Shown here piece after piece: positions 23,008 through 35,113 of a DNA stretch of 64,000 nucleotides; within the stretch, counting starts at the first letter, position 1; each line of letters opens with the position of its first letter. The stretch lies in assembly GCA_012845835.1 (NCBI GenBank), contig JABAKD010000009.1, positions 10,717,785 through 10,781,784 on the forward strand. Direction: 5' to 3'. The stretch is from Undaria pinnatifida. Lineage: Eukaryota > Sar > Phaeophyceae > Laminariales > Alariaceae. Both the position numbers and the translations under genes were made by a program. The notes under the pieces are model-generated. The model worked only from the letters and a program-made list of their open reading frames with translations. It searched no databases and was not told the DNA's origin.

Positions 23008-25329
23008 CTACGAACAACCCAAAGACAAAGATTCGAAAATCATGACCCCAAAAATTGAAGAACTATCGAGGAGCGGCGGCGGCTTGGAAGTCAACTGGCC
23101 ACGGCCGCGCCTCGAGATTCGTCTACGATACGCTGGATTCCCCGAGGAAACGCACTGGCGATGTGAACTTGCAAGCACCAAGACGCGGTATACCTTGCCC
23201 TCGGTAGTGCTCGCGCTGATTTTTCCAAGCCACCATAACTCGTCGTCTCCCTTGTACCAAAAGTGGGCTCCCTTAGGAAGTACTGTGTCGTGGTAGCGAC
23301 GGAGGAAATCGGTGCGGGGAACACAGGCGTAGCCCGGCGCTAGGAAACGTTCCCCGTTGTTGCGGGAGAGCTCACGCTGTGCCGCCCCGATCCGCATTCG
23401 GCGGTACAGGCGGTTGGTTTGGCGGTGCTGGTCCGGGGTTCCGGCCCAATAACGTAAGATGTGGGAGCGGGAGAGGTGGAGGTCCATTTCCCGCTCCCAG
23501 GAAGGTTCGGAGAGTCCCGCCCAATGCGTCTTGTATAGCACCGCGATGACGCCACCTCGCCCCCGTACCGACTGATGACCAGTGATCTGCTCCACCTCCA
23601 GCCGTTGCAGGGGAGTCGAAACGTCGTCTTGAGTGACGTGGTACGGCGGGGACTTCTTGGAAAAGTTGTTGAGCACGTACTGCGTCAGCCCCTCCGGTAG
23701 GTATTTGGGCATGTCCCCGCTGTCGTCGGGGTTGGCACAGGGTTTGCAGCGCTCGATGGCCACACGCCGATGAGCGTCTGAACCGGGCAGGTCGGAAAGG
23801 AGATCCAAATAGAGGAGGTTGCTCCCAAGCGGCGAACCGTCCGGGGTCTCGGCGGCGGAGCAGGGACCGACGGCTAGGACCTTGTACGGGCCCGTCCAGT
23901 TAAGCGCGAGTTTGGCCTTGAGTACCTTGGCGTCGGTGTTCGCCTTCACACCCTGGCGGATGGTAGAGGCAGAATTGTACACCCATGCCCAACCACCCAC
24001 AGCGAAGTTAGGTGCTGGACGCAGCGCTTCGGCGAGGGCGGAGTTTCTGCGGTTCACACGGGAAACGGTGAGGACGTGGTGTGCGCGGACAATGTCGTTC
24101 GCGCGCTTTTGCCGGTCGGTGGCCAAGTCGCAATAGGCCAGGTGGTCATGGGCCAGACTCTGGTGTCCCACGACATCAATGCGGTCGAAAACCGTCAGGG
24201 AGAGCTGTGGGGGTCTGCCCATGTGAACCTCGTTGGGCGCCAGACCCGTCGCCGCGCTGACGGAATTGTTGTAAGCGAATTCTACGTGGGGCAGATGCAA
24301 GTCCCAATCGTCTTGTCGCTCGTTAACGACCATAGCCAACATTTGGGCCATAGTGTGGGTTACCCGCTCAACGCCCCCGTTACAGTTGGGATGATAGGAG
24401 CTTGTAGCAAGCTTGTGCACACCCAACAGCTGATATACAGCTTGAGAAAGCTTGGCGCAGAACTGCAGTCCGTTCTCCGAGAGTATGGTGCGCGGGAACC
24501 CCCACAAGGGGATGTATTGGTTCACCAGGATATTGGCTGTACCCCCCGCGGTGAAATCAGCGGCAGTGACGCGGAACATGTCGGCCCGACGACTGAAGTG
24601 ATCGGTGAACAGCAGGATGTAGGTGTTGCCTCGTGGTGTGACCGGAAGGGGACCGAAGTAGTCAACACTGACGGCGACACCTGGACCTTCCGGCAGAGGC
24701 ATTGTGATGATGGGCCAGCGGACAGTCAGCCGTGGGGTTTTCCGCGCTTGGCACTTCAAGCAGTGGCGAAGCCACAACCGGGTGCACACGTTCATGCCAA
24801 TCCACCAATGAAAACGCTCCAGCATGCGCAACGTGCGCGTGGTGCCAAGGTGACAAAAGGCCGTCGAGTGACAAGCTTGCGTGATCCAAGGGCGCATGAG
24901 CAGGGGAACGTAGATGCGAACTGGGTCGTCGTTTAGCAGGCAAGCAACTCGCCCCACAGAGTTGGGTTTGTCAGAGCTTGTTGGCGGCAGTGTCGGGTTA
25001 CGGACGAGTAGGACGATGTCGTCGTCGGTTGTATGTAGTCGAACCTTACCCGCCAGCTCCTGGATGTCTGAGAGGGAGGGACGCTTGTACGAGGGGTAGC
25101 ATGCCAAGAAATCGGGTGGTAGGGCCGACGGCCGGCCGATAGAAATGTAATGTATCGTGGCGTGGCACGTCGGCTCTGCGTGCTGTTCGCGCTTCCAATC
25201 GGCATGCGAATAACGCGCGACGGATTCCGCGAACCGTAATTCAGCAGCGTCATCGAGGGCATCCGACCTTGTAGGTGCAGTCGGCGTGTCACCAGGAGAA
25301 GGCGTAAGCCGTAGGAGAGGAGTTCCCAT
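23008..25329 (-). pseudogene. Integrase, chromodomain and C-terminal extension of the gypsy fossil
   Basis: In order: a zinc-binding block ending CLKC; the integrase core with VDYFGPLPV, SENGLQF and NGGVERV (D, D, E); then LEVEQI...YKTHWAGLSEPSWE, a chromodomain, which places it near chromoviruses; then ~150 more residues with GAHFWYKGDDELWWLGKI, a Trp-rich pattern reminiscent of Tudor- or SH3-like folds (inference). Confidence 0.88.
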
Positions 25330-26157
25330 AGGCTCTGCGTGGTCGTGGTCTGACGAAAGTGGTACCGTGCGGGCCGGCGGGTTGGCAAGAGTAGGAGTCG
25401 CGGCGGCGGGCGAAGCCGGCCGCGGCCGTCGGGCTCGCGCCGGAGTTGTAACTCGTCTGAAAGACGGCTGGGGGCCCCGCCGGGCCCGAAGCCATATTCG
25501 ACAGCAGGGGTTGCCTTACCAGCTGCTGTTGCTGAAAAAGGCGCCATCGTCTGGGGAGCCGGAGAGCCAGGCGAGGTAGAGACGGGCGCGGTCGGGCCCG
25601 TGGGCTCGACTGGGTCAGTCCCTTGTACCGAGCTCCGGAAAGGAGTCGGTTGGGCCACTGATGTCGTGGCAGCCGGGGCTTCTGCGGAGTCCTCGTTGGG
25701 CACGGTGGGTACAGCAAAAACCGAAGCGAAATCGTAGTCGTCTGCACGTGAGCCCTCCCCCCGGCCGGGAAAGCTATCGACGGTGGCGGTGGGTTCAGAA
25801 ACACGAGCGACGAATCTCCTGGAAGGAGTAGGAAGGTCGTCAAGCCTCATACGTGGCCCGTGTGTGCGAAAATCGCAAAAGCCGGCAAGGGCGAGAGGAA
25901 GCCCACCCAAGGCATTATTTCGATGCGGGGCATTAGCCCACCCAAGCCGACACCCGGAATCGGAGACGAAGAAGTGCACAGCCCACAAGCCCTTATGAGG
26001 TATATGCCACCATCCTCAACAAGGGTGAGACTCGTCGAACCATTGCGGTCGTGTTCCGTGGCAGGCTTCGGCAAGCGACAGGAAGTCGGCGTTGCCGTTT
26101 GCGCTCCCTTTTCGATATTCGAGGGTGTAATCGAATGCGGTGAGAAACGCGAGCCAT

Positions 26158-26769
26158 CTATGGACTCGGGCGTTGTGGTTCCCCACTTTGCCTATGCTTT
26201 TCAGAGCCTTGTCGTCTGAGGATTCGGAACTTGGTGCCCCAAAGGTAGCCGCGGAGGCGCTTGAGAGCCCGGACAAAGCTGCCAGCCTCCAAATCGAGAG
26301 GAGTCCAATGCCTTTCCGAGTCGAGCGTAGCTCGGCTGATGTACGCGATGGGTTTTATGGAGCCGTCCGTCTGCTCCTGTTCGAGAGCGGCTCCGAACCC
26401 GTCGATGCAGGCGTCGCAGTACACGTGAAACGGGCGTGTGCCGTGGGCGATGGCGTCCCAACCAGGGAAAAGTAGGACCGGCGGGGTCGTGAGCTCCGCC
26501 AAGATTTGTCGCACCAACTTCTCCATAGCAGGCGTGAAGGCAAACTTAATCCCCTTCCGAAGGAGCGCGTTAATCGGACGAAGCCTCTTCGATAAGTCGG
26601 CCAAAAAATTGCGGTAATAGTTGATACCACCCATGAGTGCGTGCACCTGCTTAACGTCTGTGGGCATCGGCATGTTGGTCAGTGCCAACACGTTTTCCGC
26701 ATTTGGGCGTAGGCTTGCTGGAGAAATGGAGTGGCCTAGAAAGTTCGCATCGGTGGCGTCCAATCGCAC
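26158..26769 (-). pseudogene. RT thumb and RNase H region of the gypsy fossil
   Basis: VHALMGGINYYRNFLADLSK is the conserved connection after RT; FHVYCDACIDGFGAAL and ISRATLDSERHW are RNase H blocks. Confidence 0.85.
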
Positions 26770-27428
26770 CTTCGAGGGGAAAGCTTGAGGGTGTGCTTTC
26801 GAAGGCGTTTAAAGCCGGAGCGAATCGTCCGAACATGCGCTACCGGGTCGGAATCGAAAACGATGACATCGTCGAGGTAAACTGTCACCTGTTTCAAGCC
26901 CTTGATCACCCCATTGATAACCTTGACGAACCACCCAGGCGAGGCGCTGCTGCCCTGAGGCATAACGAGCCACTCATAGAGGGCCGTGGGTGTGCAGAAC
27001 GCTGTAAGGGGAACTGTGTCCTTGTGTGCCGTTATCTGGTGGAACGAAGAAACCAAGTCGAACAGGGAAAAAACACGACCTAAGCCTAAGGAGTCCAGGA
27101 CCTGGTCCACGCGGGGAATCGGCAGTTGGCTGAGCTTGCTAATTTGGTTGAGCTTCTTGTAGTTCACCGTGATCCTCACACCGCCAGATTTTTTCGGGAT
27201 AACCACCAGCGGGCTCGAGTACGGTGAGATCAAGTGCTGAATCAACCCAACCGCGGGGTACTGATTAAGGGTCGCGTCCACTTCTTCGGCCAGTATAGGG
27301 TTTATGCGATGGGGCCGTGAAGTGACCAGAGCGCTGCCCTCCGGAACCGAGAATTCGAAGGGAATCAGGGAGCAGGACCCAAAATCCGTCTTCGAGGTGG
27401 AGAACACGTCTGGAAAGTCGCAGAGCAC
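26736..27428 (-). pseudogene. Reverse transcriptase region of the gypsy fossil
   Basis: Recognisable gypsy-type RT blocks: SPLVVIPKKSGG, VNYKKLNQI, FSLFDLVSSFHQI, and the catalytic VYLDDVIVF. Confidence 0.9.
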
Positions 27429-28186
27429 ATCCCCTAGTTGCTCAATGGCCGGGGGGTTCCAGCCAGGGTCATGTAAGTCGAACGCGATCTCCCGCAGGTG
27501 CGGTGGGAGTCGGGCTCAGACGCGTAGAAACGCAGAACGTTGGGCTGGGTTCAAACGTTCCGTTAGCGTCGGCGAGGGCGGCGGCACGACGGGAGCTATC
27601 CCGTCTGCGCCAGTCGAGCTCGCGACCGCCGAGACCTGGCTGTCCGAGGTCTGACCAGGGTGGGGACCCGCAGCCTGGGTGGGGTGTTGCAAGGCACTCA
27701 GCGGGATGCGCAAAAGTGGGGCGTCGGCGACCCCGACAAGGTCGCCTGGCTCGAGGTCCGCGACACCTATTAAGGGAATCACCTGTCGCCCTGAAGCAAC
27801 AAAGTGTTTCTGCCCGAACGAATGTCCGACTGCGGCAGTATGTCGATAAAATAGTATCCTGTGAGCGCAGGAGAGCCGTTACTGCGCACCAAGTTGACCG
27901 CGAGCAGTTGGGGCTCGTCCGACAAAGTGACACCTGTAGTGCCATTGTAGCGAAGGTGGAAAACACCGTTCGAAGCTGCGGGGTCGACGGCATACGCCGG
28001 TACGCCTGTTGTGGCGTGTTGAGACAACATCAGCTCGCCCACAACCCGATCATCGAGGGGACGAGGGGGCAGGGCGCGGTACGAACGGGTGTTGACGCGC
28101 ATCCAGCTGTCGCGGCCCAGCAAGACAGCGTACTGCATGACCGATGGAGGGATCACGCATGCCCACACCGCGAGAGAGCACGCCGG

Positions 28187-28981
28187 TTATTTTTCGAGGA
28201 AGAATTGAACGCTCAGAGGGATGTGGGTCGCGGTCCGTAAAGGGGCGGATTCGCCAAAACCACCCCAGGAGCGAGGGCTGCTGTGCCGCTCGCACGCCGA
28301 TGAGGCGGCGCCTACCGATAGCATACGATCCAACACGTCACGTCGGATGAAGGTTTGGGGGGAGCCAGTGTCGAAGAGGGCCGTACATCTGTAGGGCTCA
28401 ATGGCGTCCCCTCCGCTATGTATTGCAATATCGGTAGTCAAAGAAACGTCGCCCAGCGTCACGGTACCCCCGACGAGGCAGGGGTCATGTTCTGGCAGTG
28501 CACGGTCTGAGGCACCGCGAGAAACTATCGCCAAAACCTCCGGGCTTTGATCGGCGGGTGCACCCGAAAAATAGGCCGAAGGAGAGCCTTGGTCAGCGCC
28601 GACCGCGGTCCCCAAGCGCAACTGCTGAGCGGACGAGATTTCGTGGATTCCAGCTTTTCCGGTGGGGCTACGGAATCGACGAGGGGAGGCCGGGTGTGGC
28701 GATCCGGCCTCGCTGTCCCGAATTGCTTCGCGAAAGGCAAAAAGTGCCTCACCGAGCAAGTTTTTCCCTCTCCACTTGTGCGGATCTTTGGCGCGGGGGT
28801 CGTACGCCCGGAAACCTATACCCCACACTGGGTCTAGAGGACTGGCCTCTGCCGAAAGTTTGTCGCCCGTGCTCAAACGGTGAAGTTTCATGGCTGGGTT
28901 CTGCGTAAATTTGGCATCATTGCCCGATAACACGGCATTTTGCTTCTCCCTATCCCAAACAGCGGTGTCAAAGTTGCACAC
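28187..28981 (-). pseudogene. Protease region of the gypsy fossil
   Basis: CTALFDTGSPQTFIRRDVL is the aspartic-protease active-site block with DTG. The stretch between gag and this point (about 28990-30690) is Ser/Pro-rich and has no domain I recognise, apart from a short aromatic-rich segment near 29000-29200. Confidence 0.75.
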
Positions 28982-30693
28982 GCCTCGACCGACGCGTTTG
29001 TGTGTGTGCTGGCGTCAGACGATGACATGATGAGCTCCACTGCGTGATGGTCTTTAAAAAGCCGAGCCTTTTCGGCCGTCATAAACTGCTCAGCGCAAGA
29101 ATATGAGACGTCGTCGACGAAAAATGACGAAGGAGACCACTGCGAGAAAAAGGACGGAGGTTGCCAAAACAACACTACTTTGTCTGTGGAGTATTCGAGG
29201 GAAGGGTCAAAAGCCGACGGTGCCAACCCGTCGGAGGCCGTGTTAGGCATATGAGCCTGTAATCTCCCCGTCTGGAAACACCAGTCTCCTGCACTTTGGG
29301 CCTGCAGTGTCCCCGTCTGGGAACGCCCGGCCTCTGGAGCACGGTGCGAGCCCGAACCCACGGGTGGTCGCGTCGTAGCCTTGTCGCTTTTTGGCGTAAA
29401 ATCGCAAGGAACTGCTCTCACTGCACCCAAAGGGACAGGGGGCTCGGAGCTGTTACTGCTTGACGAGAGGCGCGATTCTTCCGTATCTTCACGGGAATAG
29501 CGTCCAGCTGATCGGGCTGGAGGCCGTGGCGTCACCACTGGCCCGTTGCGCAGTGTCGGATCTCCATCCTGTGCCACTGGGCCAGACGTAGTCTGGTGCA
29601 CGTGGGTTAGCGTGCCTAAAGACGGAGCAGGGCCCGTAGACCCTGTGGACGTCTTCGAGAGCGGGGCTCGGGCAAGTGGAAGTAAATTCCTCGCCCGAGG
29701 GGGCTCGTTCCCGTTAGCCCTCTTGGAGGAGAGAGACGAGGTAGCTAAGGTTGTCGGCTCCTCCTTGATGGGAAAAAGGATAGAGCGCCCGCTACTATTG
29801 CGAGGAGACACCGGATCGAATCTCGTAAAATATCTCGGTGTGTATGGGTTGGCTTTCCCACACCTCAAACCAACCGCCGCTTCACGGTCAGGAAGAAGTG
29901 GAGACGAACCCGCTCGCGTATTAGGGCGACGCGTCGTCGCCGCAGCCTTCTTGCTGCGCGACGCATGCCTGGGGGGAGCGTGCAAGGTGCAGGCTTCTGT
30001 GTCACGATTGAGGGGGGCAGCGTTTTAGGGGCACGTGCCCCCATTGTCGAATTTGAGCCAAGGCAGGGGGTGACGGCGCTGGGAGCGCGGGTTCCCGTTG
30101 CCAAACTCGGACCATGATTGAGGGGGGCGTCGCTGTGAGCGCGCACTCCCTTCGTAGAATATGCAACCTGGCTAGGGGGGGGGCATCCTGTGAGCGCTGA
30201 TCCCCACCGCCGGTACTACGCCGTGAAGATCGTCAGCAGGCGGCGTAGGAGCCCGTGGGCTCTTAAAAGGGATAATTTGTGCCGCGCCACGTGTAAGGCG
30301 AACGACAAGCACTCGAGCATCTTGCGAAACCAAGGGAGGTGTCCCCGACAGTGCCGTCGGTGTACGGGTCGGGTATGCCGTACCGCCGTCGCCCTGTCAG
30401 TTGCCGGTGCGAAAGGTACCTGGTTGGCGCGCGTTGGGGTTTCCGCTCGGATTGTGGGTTGCCCCGAAGCGCTTCCCCGGAACAGACGCGGAAGCCGAGG
30501 AGGATGACGAGGGTGGGACATCACCATGTTGACCGGGCGTGTATGTGCTGTTGTGGTTACCGCTGTGGCTGTTTGTCTGTCTCTGGTCCTGTGGGTACCC
30601 TCGTGATTGGTTTGGACGATTTCGGCGGTTTCTGTTGTACGTTTGCGAGCGAGAAGACCTTCCGTCGCGGCGGTAGCTCACCATACGTGCTTG

Positions 30694-32842
30694 CTACCGT
30701 CGGAAAACGTCATCATCGCCGAGTTGGCCGAGTTCAGGGTTTAGACAGCCGCTGGCGTTGATAAAGGGATGCCTACAGTTACGTAAGGAGTGAGTGTCTT
30801 CGTGACAGTTAAGGCAATGACCCCTGTGTTCTCGGAGAGCCGCGGCGCGGGCGCAGGGCGTTAGGAGGCCGCTCCAGAGGGGAGGGTCGTCGGTCTTCAA
30901 CGAGGCACTAACAGCGAAACCTTCTGCATAGTGCTGTTCTTCTAAGGGCCAGCATTTGGACATTTTGTCGAGCCATGGGTCGGTGGAATCAGTAATTGAC
31001 ATGACAATCGGATTATGGCTCAAACCCGTCTGTCAAGAAGGCGACTGGGACGGCACTCGGCCCTGGCCGCGCCCATGAACGGCGGGCCGGGGCCCCGACG
31101 GGGCGGATGACCGCGTTCCCGTCGAGGAAACAGGTAGAGAAAAATGTTTTTCGCCGTTGACGGCAGGTGTCTTATTGTGCGCCAAGTCACTAAAAGCTTT
31201 CCACATGGCATCTAACGAGGCATATGGCCGTGGGTCCGTAGCCTTCGAGCCAGGGTACAACGTGGGCATGAGCGTTGGAAACTGCTCTTTGACCGCCATC
31301 CTAACTACCTCCAACACCACATCCGTCCCCGGAGACAAAACACGCTCACTCCCCGTGACTGCCGATACTAGCACACGGAACTCTCGACTGAAACCAGAAA
31401 AAGGCGTGCCGTTACACACCCCGAAAGTATGCAACTTATTATAGTAGCCTTCCCCCGTGTCGACCCGGTCGAAGTGCGTCACGAGCAGGCGTAGGAGGAG
31501 GGGGAAAGCCTCGGGCCCAGATGCTCCTCCGTCCAACGCTCTTGACACCTGCCCAAAGAAATCGTCGATAAAAGTGGTCATGCGGGCGGTCGTGGGCCTG
31601 TCAGGTGTTATGGCACGGTTGAATGCCAGGCGGAGGGGGTGGATCCAACCGGGTACCCACGTGGGCGCACGTACGCCCTCTTGGCAACGGCCGTCGCAGC
31701 GCATGAGTATGTCAGCCATTGCAGACCGAACCGAACGTGTGAGATGCTGTGTGCCGTCAGACTTGTTTGAAGAGGCGGGGAACGATAGCACAGAAATGCG
31801 GGATACGTCCTTGTAGGAGAGCTTAACATAGGCACGCCTAACCGAGTCATCAAGGCGTGGATTTGGCTACAGCCGCGGCGGTATCAAGTTCGGCGGTACG
31901 CTCGCGGGTCAAATCCGAAGGAACAGGCTTGGTGCGGTCACCCGACACAGTCAGTTTGATCAGCCGTTCAGCGGAGGAGGCAATATCCACCAGGGAAGGA
32001 GTTACTTGCCTCTTGCCGGCTACCACTGTCACCTCGCCGTGGTCCATGTTCGAGCTCGAGGACGAGCGGGAGGAGGTTGACGAGCCGTCCCACGCTGAAG
32101 GCTCTCGTGCGCTGTTTCGCCGTCCTCCGGTGCCTCCTCCCGACCTGCGACCGCCGCTCCGGTTGGTTCGGGCCTGGTTGCTACCTTGGCGGCGCTGTGG
32201 GCCACCACCAGTACCCGACGCTCCTCCCGCGCTTCCACCACCGTTGCCACCCCCACAGCGGTTGTGGTGGCCACCACCCCCACCATTTTCCCCGTTTCCC
32301 CCAGTCGGGCCGCCACCACCCCCGGAGTTACCACCTCCACGGTTGCGGTCCCCCCGATGGCGGCTGCCACCGCGCCGCTGTTGGGTGGCGCGCCTTCCCT
32401 CCAGCGCTTCCTTTGGAGTGGGCAAGAGGACTAGGTCAGGGGCGTCGTCGTGGGCCAATCTCAAGGCTTTGACCAAAGCGAGGGTAGGTGCTCGCCTCAT
32501 CTGCCCGAAGGCGGAGGTGTTGTCGCGGCGGGCCCAGACCGCTCCGACCGAAAGGTCTTCCGCCTTGAACGACGACCGTCGCTCTGACATTAGGAGGACC
32601 GTGGCCACTGCTACCACCACCTCCGCCAGATCCGCCGAGAACTCTACCCTCGGCGTGGTGGACATGTATTGAACGCTGCCAGACATGAAAGCATCGTCCC
32701 CGATGCGTGTCTCTTGGGAGGCAACACCCAGCGGGCGCGCCGGGGAAGGGGTAGATCTCGCCGGAGTCGACGTAGCTGAGAGGGCAATGGCTTGGCGCGC
32801 CCTCTCTACCGCGCGGGACGCCTCGCGAGCAACGGCCCTCAC
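30694..32842 (-). pseudogene. gag region of the gypsy fossil
   Basis: Begins with an Ala/Arg-rich, then Gly/Asn-rich low-complexity stretch, continues with a capsid-like part, and has one CCHC zinc knuckle (CLNCHEDTHSLRNC) near its end. Several frames are involved; broken. Confidence 0.75.
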
Positions 32843-32949
32843 CTGGTCGAGGGCTTGATCCTCGCGGCGTCGACGTTCGTCATCGTGCCGTCTGCGTTCC
32901 TCACGCCAGTGCAGGGTCGCGTTGGCTCTGATTCGAAACCCATTGTGAT

Positions 32950-32984
32950 TTCACGCGCAAGTTCGATTCCTGCCGACGACGCCA
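32950..32984 (-). other. Primer-binding site of the gypsy element
   Basis: Next to the 5' LTR the minus strand reads TGGCGTCGTCGGCAG and continues GAATCGAACTTGCG. The complement is a tRNA 3' end with TTCGATT T-loop and CCA, so a host tRNA would prime here. The TRIMs in this window carry the same first ~13 bases. Confidence 0.8.
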
Positions 32985-32986
32985 TT

Positions 32987-33255
32987 TGTAAGGTTAAGGG
33001 TGGGGACACAGAGTGCCCCCTGCAGGTCTGCCAATTGAGCAGGTCCTCGGAGAGTACCCACTTTCTTTTCTTTCGTAGAGACGTAGCTTTATTCGATTCC
33101 GCCAGAGCCCCGGATAGCTTCTGAGATCGGAGGCACGTGCCTCCGATCTGTTTCCTAACTTTCCCGAATATAAAACGCCAACCTTATCATACGAAACCCA
33201 TCCAATTGATATTAAATTCGGATAATTACAGGCCTTTCAAGGCCGTATGTTAACA
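32987..33255 (-). repeat. 5' LTR of the gypsy element
   Basis: 269 bp, TGTAAGG...TTAACA on the + strand. Contains a perfect 26 bp palindrome (AGATCGGAGGCAC followed by its complement, CACGTG at the centre). Flanked on the right by ACTA, the target duplication. Confidence 0.95.
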
Positions 33256-33500
33256 ACTATCTACCGTTTGGAAATTATGCCAATTTTGGAAATTATCCAG
33301 ACGTTGAAGACGTTAAGATACAACTGAAGTCGCAAGATTATCTCCTCAAACTACAATATTTTGGCAACTTCTCCCTTGTTTCGCTCAGCATCTATCCGCG
33401 TTCACGTCGAGGTGTCCCGCAGATGGGGAAGGGCGAGGGGCGTTGGAGCCGCCCCCTGAAGACTTTTGCCCGTTGGAACCGCCCCCCGAAGACTTTTGCG
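33256..33500. repeat. Dispersed repeat R3, right part of the split copy
   Basis: CTACCGTTTGGAAATTATGCC through GTTCACGTCGAGGTG to GGGGCGTTGGAGCCGCCCCC, then a short duplication of GAAGACTTTTGC. Continues 21905-21983 on the other side of the gypsy insertion. Confidence 0.8.
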
Positions 33501-33559
33501 TGTTTCATTTCGTTCAAGCCCTGCAGACGTCAAGCAAAACAAACAAACGATCAAGCCGT

Positions 33560-33930
33560 GCAGACGTCAAACAAAACAAACGCTCGAGAGTATGCCACCG
33601 CAAAATTCAAAACATTACAATAGCAACTAACTATCGTTTGGAAATGATGCCAATTTTGTTAATCATCCAGGCGCTTCAGACACCAAGATACAACCAAAAT
33701 CTCCGGAATTCCTCCTCGATATGCGTTTTTTTTGCAACTTCTCGCTTGTCTCGCTCGGCATCCGTCTGTGTTCACGTCGATGTGCGGAACAGACACGGCA
33801 GGGCGAGGGGCGTTGGAGCCGCCCTCCAAAGCCGGCGCTCGAACGAAGCTATTTGACCGAGAATTCCAGTTCCGCGAATCGCATACTTAGGCCGAAACGA
33901 AAAAAAACTCCTGACCGAATCCCTAAAACA
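33560..33930. repeat. Dispersed repeat R3, copy 2
   Basis: CAGACGTCAAACAAAACAAACG to AAACTCCTGACCGAATCCC. Shares TCGTTTGGAAATGATGCCAA, GTTCACGTCGATGTGCGGAA and GAATTCCAGTTCCGCGAATC with 36985-37300. Confidence 0.8.
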
Positions 33931-33948
33931 AAGAATGATTTTATAGAT

Positions 33949-34085
33949 ATACAAGGGCTCCGCATGGGCGCCGGCATTCGCCGGCGCCCATGCTTCGGGT
34001 AGGGCAGGGCAGCACTTCGACAACTTAAGGTGTAGCTGTCCGATTTGGCATGCATTGAACTTTAAAGTAATGCCAAGAGTTCAAT
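33949..34085. repeat. Hairpin repeat R4, copy 2
   Basis: Perfect 14 bp stem (GCATGGGCGCCGGC / GCCGGCGCCCATGC) around an ATTC loop, followed by TTCGGGTAGGGCAGGGCAG. Homologous to 12827-13000. Confidence 0.8.
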
Positions 34086-34774
34086 ACGAACATGGGATTA
34101 TGAAAGTCATGATTTGACAGAAAAAAAACGTAATATTATACAACAAAGAAGGCAAGGATAGACGAAACACACTATGTTAAATGCGCCGTCAAGTAAAAGT
34201 TGGCGTCTCTATCAAACAAAAATACCGAAAATAGTATTGTTGAGAACCTGCGTCGCCTCTAGGCGAAACGAAAGAGGCCTTGGTATTAATGAAGAGACTG
34301 CACTGCTGTCCACGTGGCAATAGAGGTTCGAAGTCGACAGGATGCAAAGTCGGTTTGCATCAAACGTCGACATGGGGCCATGTCAGCCGGCGAGGTTTTG
34401 GAAGAAGATTGCTTTGTTTGTTACGTGAAGGCTGTCGCATTGATTGGTCTGCGAGGTTGCGGGCGAGGAGAAAAACGAAGAAGAGGAGGGCGATCTCTCG
34501 TTGCGTCGGCGTTGTCTAAGATAGGTGCGGGGGTGGCTTTGCTCGTACGGGAGGTTGACGTAGCGCTTCTTCTCTGTTTTTCCTCGAGAAGGCGGGATAT
34601 GTGTGTCTGCTATCTTTTCTTCGTGAGTGCTTTCACGTTGTCGAAATCGGACGCGTCCCCTCAATACATAATATCCGGAGTGTCTCTACCATGACGACTG
34701 CTGATGGTGCCGTGCGTATTTCCCAGAGATTGACATAATATTTACTGGTAGAAATAATCAAATATACCTTTCTT
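34086..34774. other. No recognised gene
   Basis: A 126-codon + frame (34314-34694) of ordinary composition is present but has no homology I can name and starts without a convincing context. Otherwise AT-rich sequence. Confidence 0.4.
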
Positions 34775-35113
34775 TGCAACATTTTTTTTTCTTCATCCCA
34801 TTTATCATCCTCGCACCATTCTCGCGCTCCCTCCCAGTAGTAACTCAGATCCGGGGTCACATAGCGGGCCCTCCTCCTCCCTCCCCACTTCGGCACGTGC
34901 CTTCATTTTCACCGCGAGGAGAATCGAGCATTTTCTTCCCTCGTCGACTCGCGTCGAATTGTACCTAGCAGGCGCTCTCAGCAGGTGATCTCTTTTTTTG
35001 ATTGCATTTTTGCAAATAAAGTCAAATTTCATCGTGGTGGGTGTCGAACTCAAGGACAACCAAACGTTGGAGGTTTTCGAGGGTAAAACCACTAGACCAC
35101 CGGGGCGGCCGGC
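34775..35113 (-). repeat. tRNA-derived SINE-like repeat (family S), copy 2
   Basis: The complement starts GCCCCGGTGGTCTAGTGGTT (A box at about 35090-35105) and has TGAGTTCGACACCC (B box at about 35039-35052), spaced as in a tRNA, then a ~240 bp body. No acceptor stem forms, so it is a SINE and not a tRNA gene. The tail at the left is A/T-rich. Confidence 0.7.

Larger units (their letters stand above)
21984..33255 (-). mobile_element. Ty3/gypsy LTR retrotransposon, chromovirus-type, broken fossil
   Basis: The element is 11.3 kb and reads right to left. The LTRs are 269 bp each (32987-33255 as 5' LTR, 21984-22252 as 3' LTR) with TG...CA ends, and both sides show the target duplication ACTA. 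Order: LTR, primer-binding site TGGCGTCGTCGGCAG, gag with one zinc knuckle, protease, reverse transcriptase, RNase H, integrase, chromodomain, a C-terminal extension, LTR. Gag-pol order with integrase after RNase H is Ty3/gypsy. The coding region is open only in pieces in different frames, with roughly half a dozen or more breaks, so it is dead. By eye the LTRs differ at about 17 of 269 sites (~6%), a moderately old insertion. Confidence 0.95.

Noticed and set aside
24076-24936. 286-codon + strand frame
   Set aside because: Antisense to the integrase region of the gypsy fossil, with no family features of its own.
33000-33250. Promoter of a host gene, suggested by the CACGTG palindrome
   Set aside because: It is inside an LTR and present in all LTR copies.
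34314-34694. 126-codon + frame
   Set aside because: No homology recognised, no splice or promoter context; kept only as a note.
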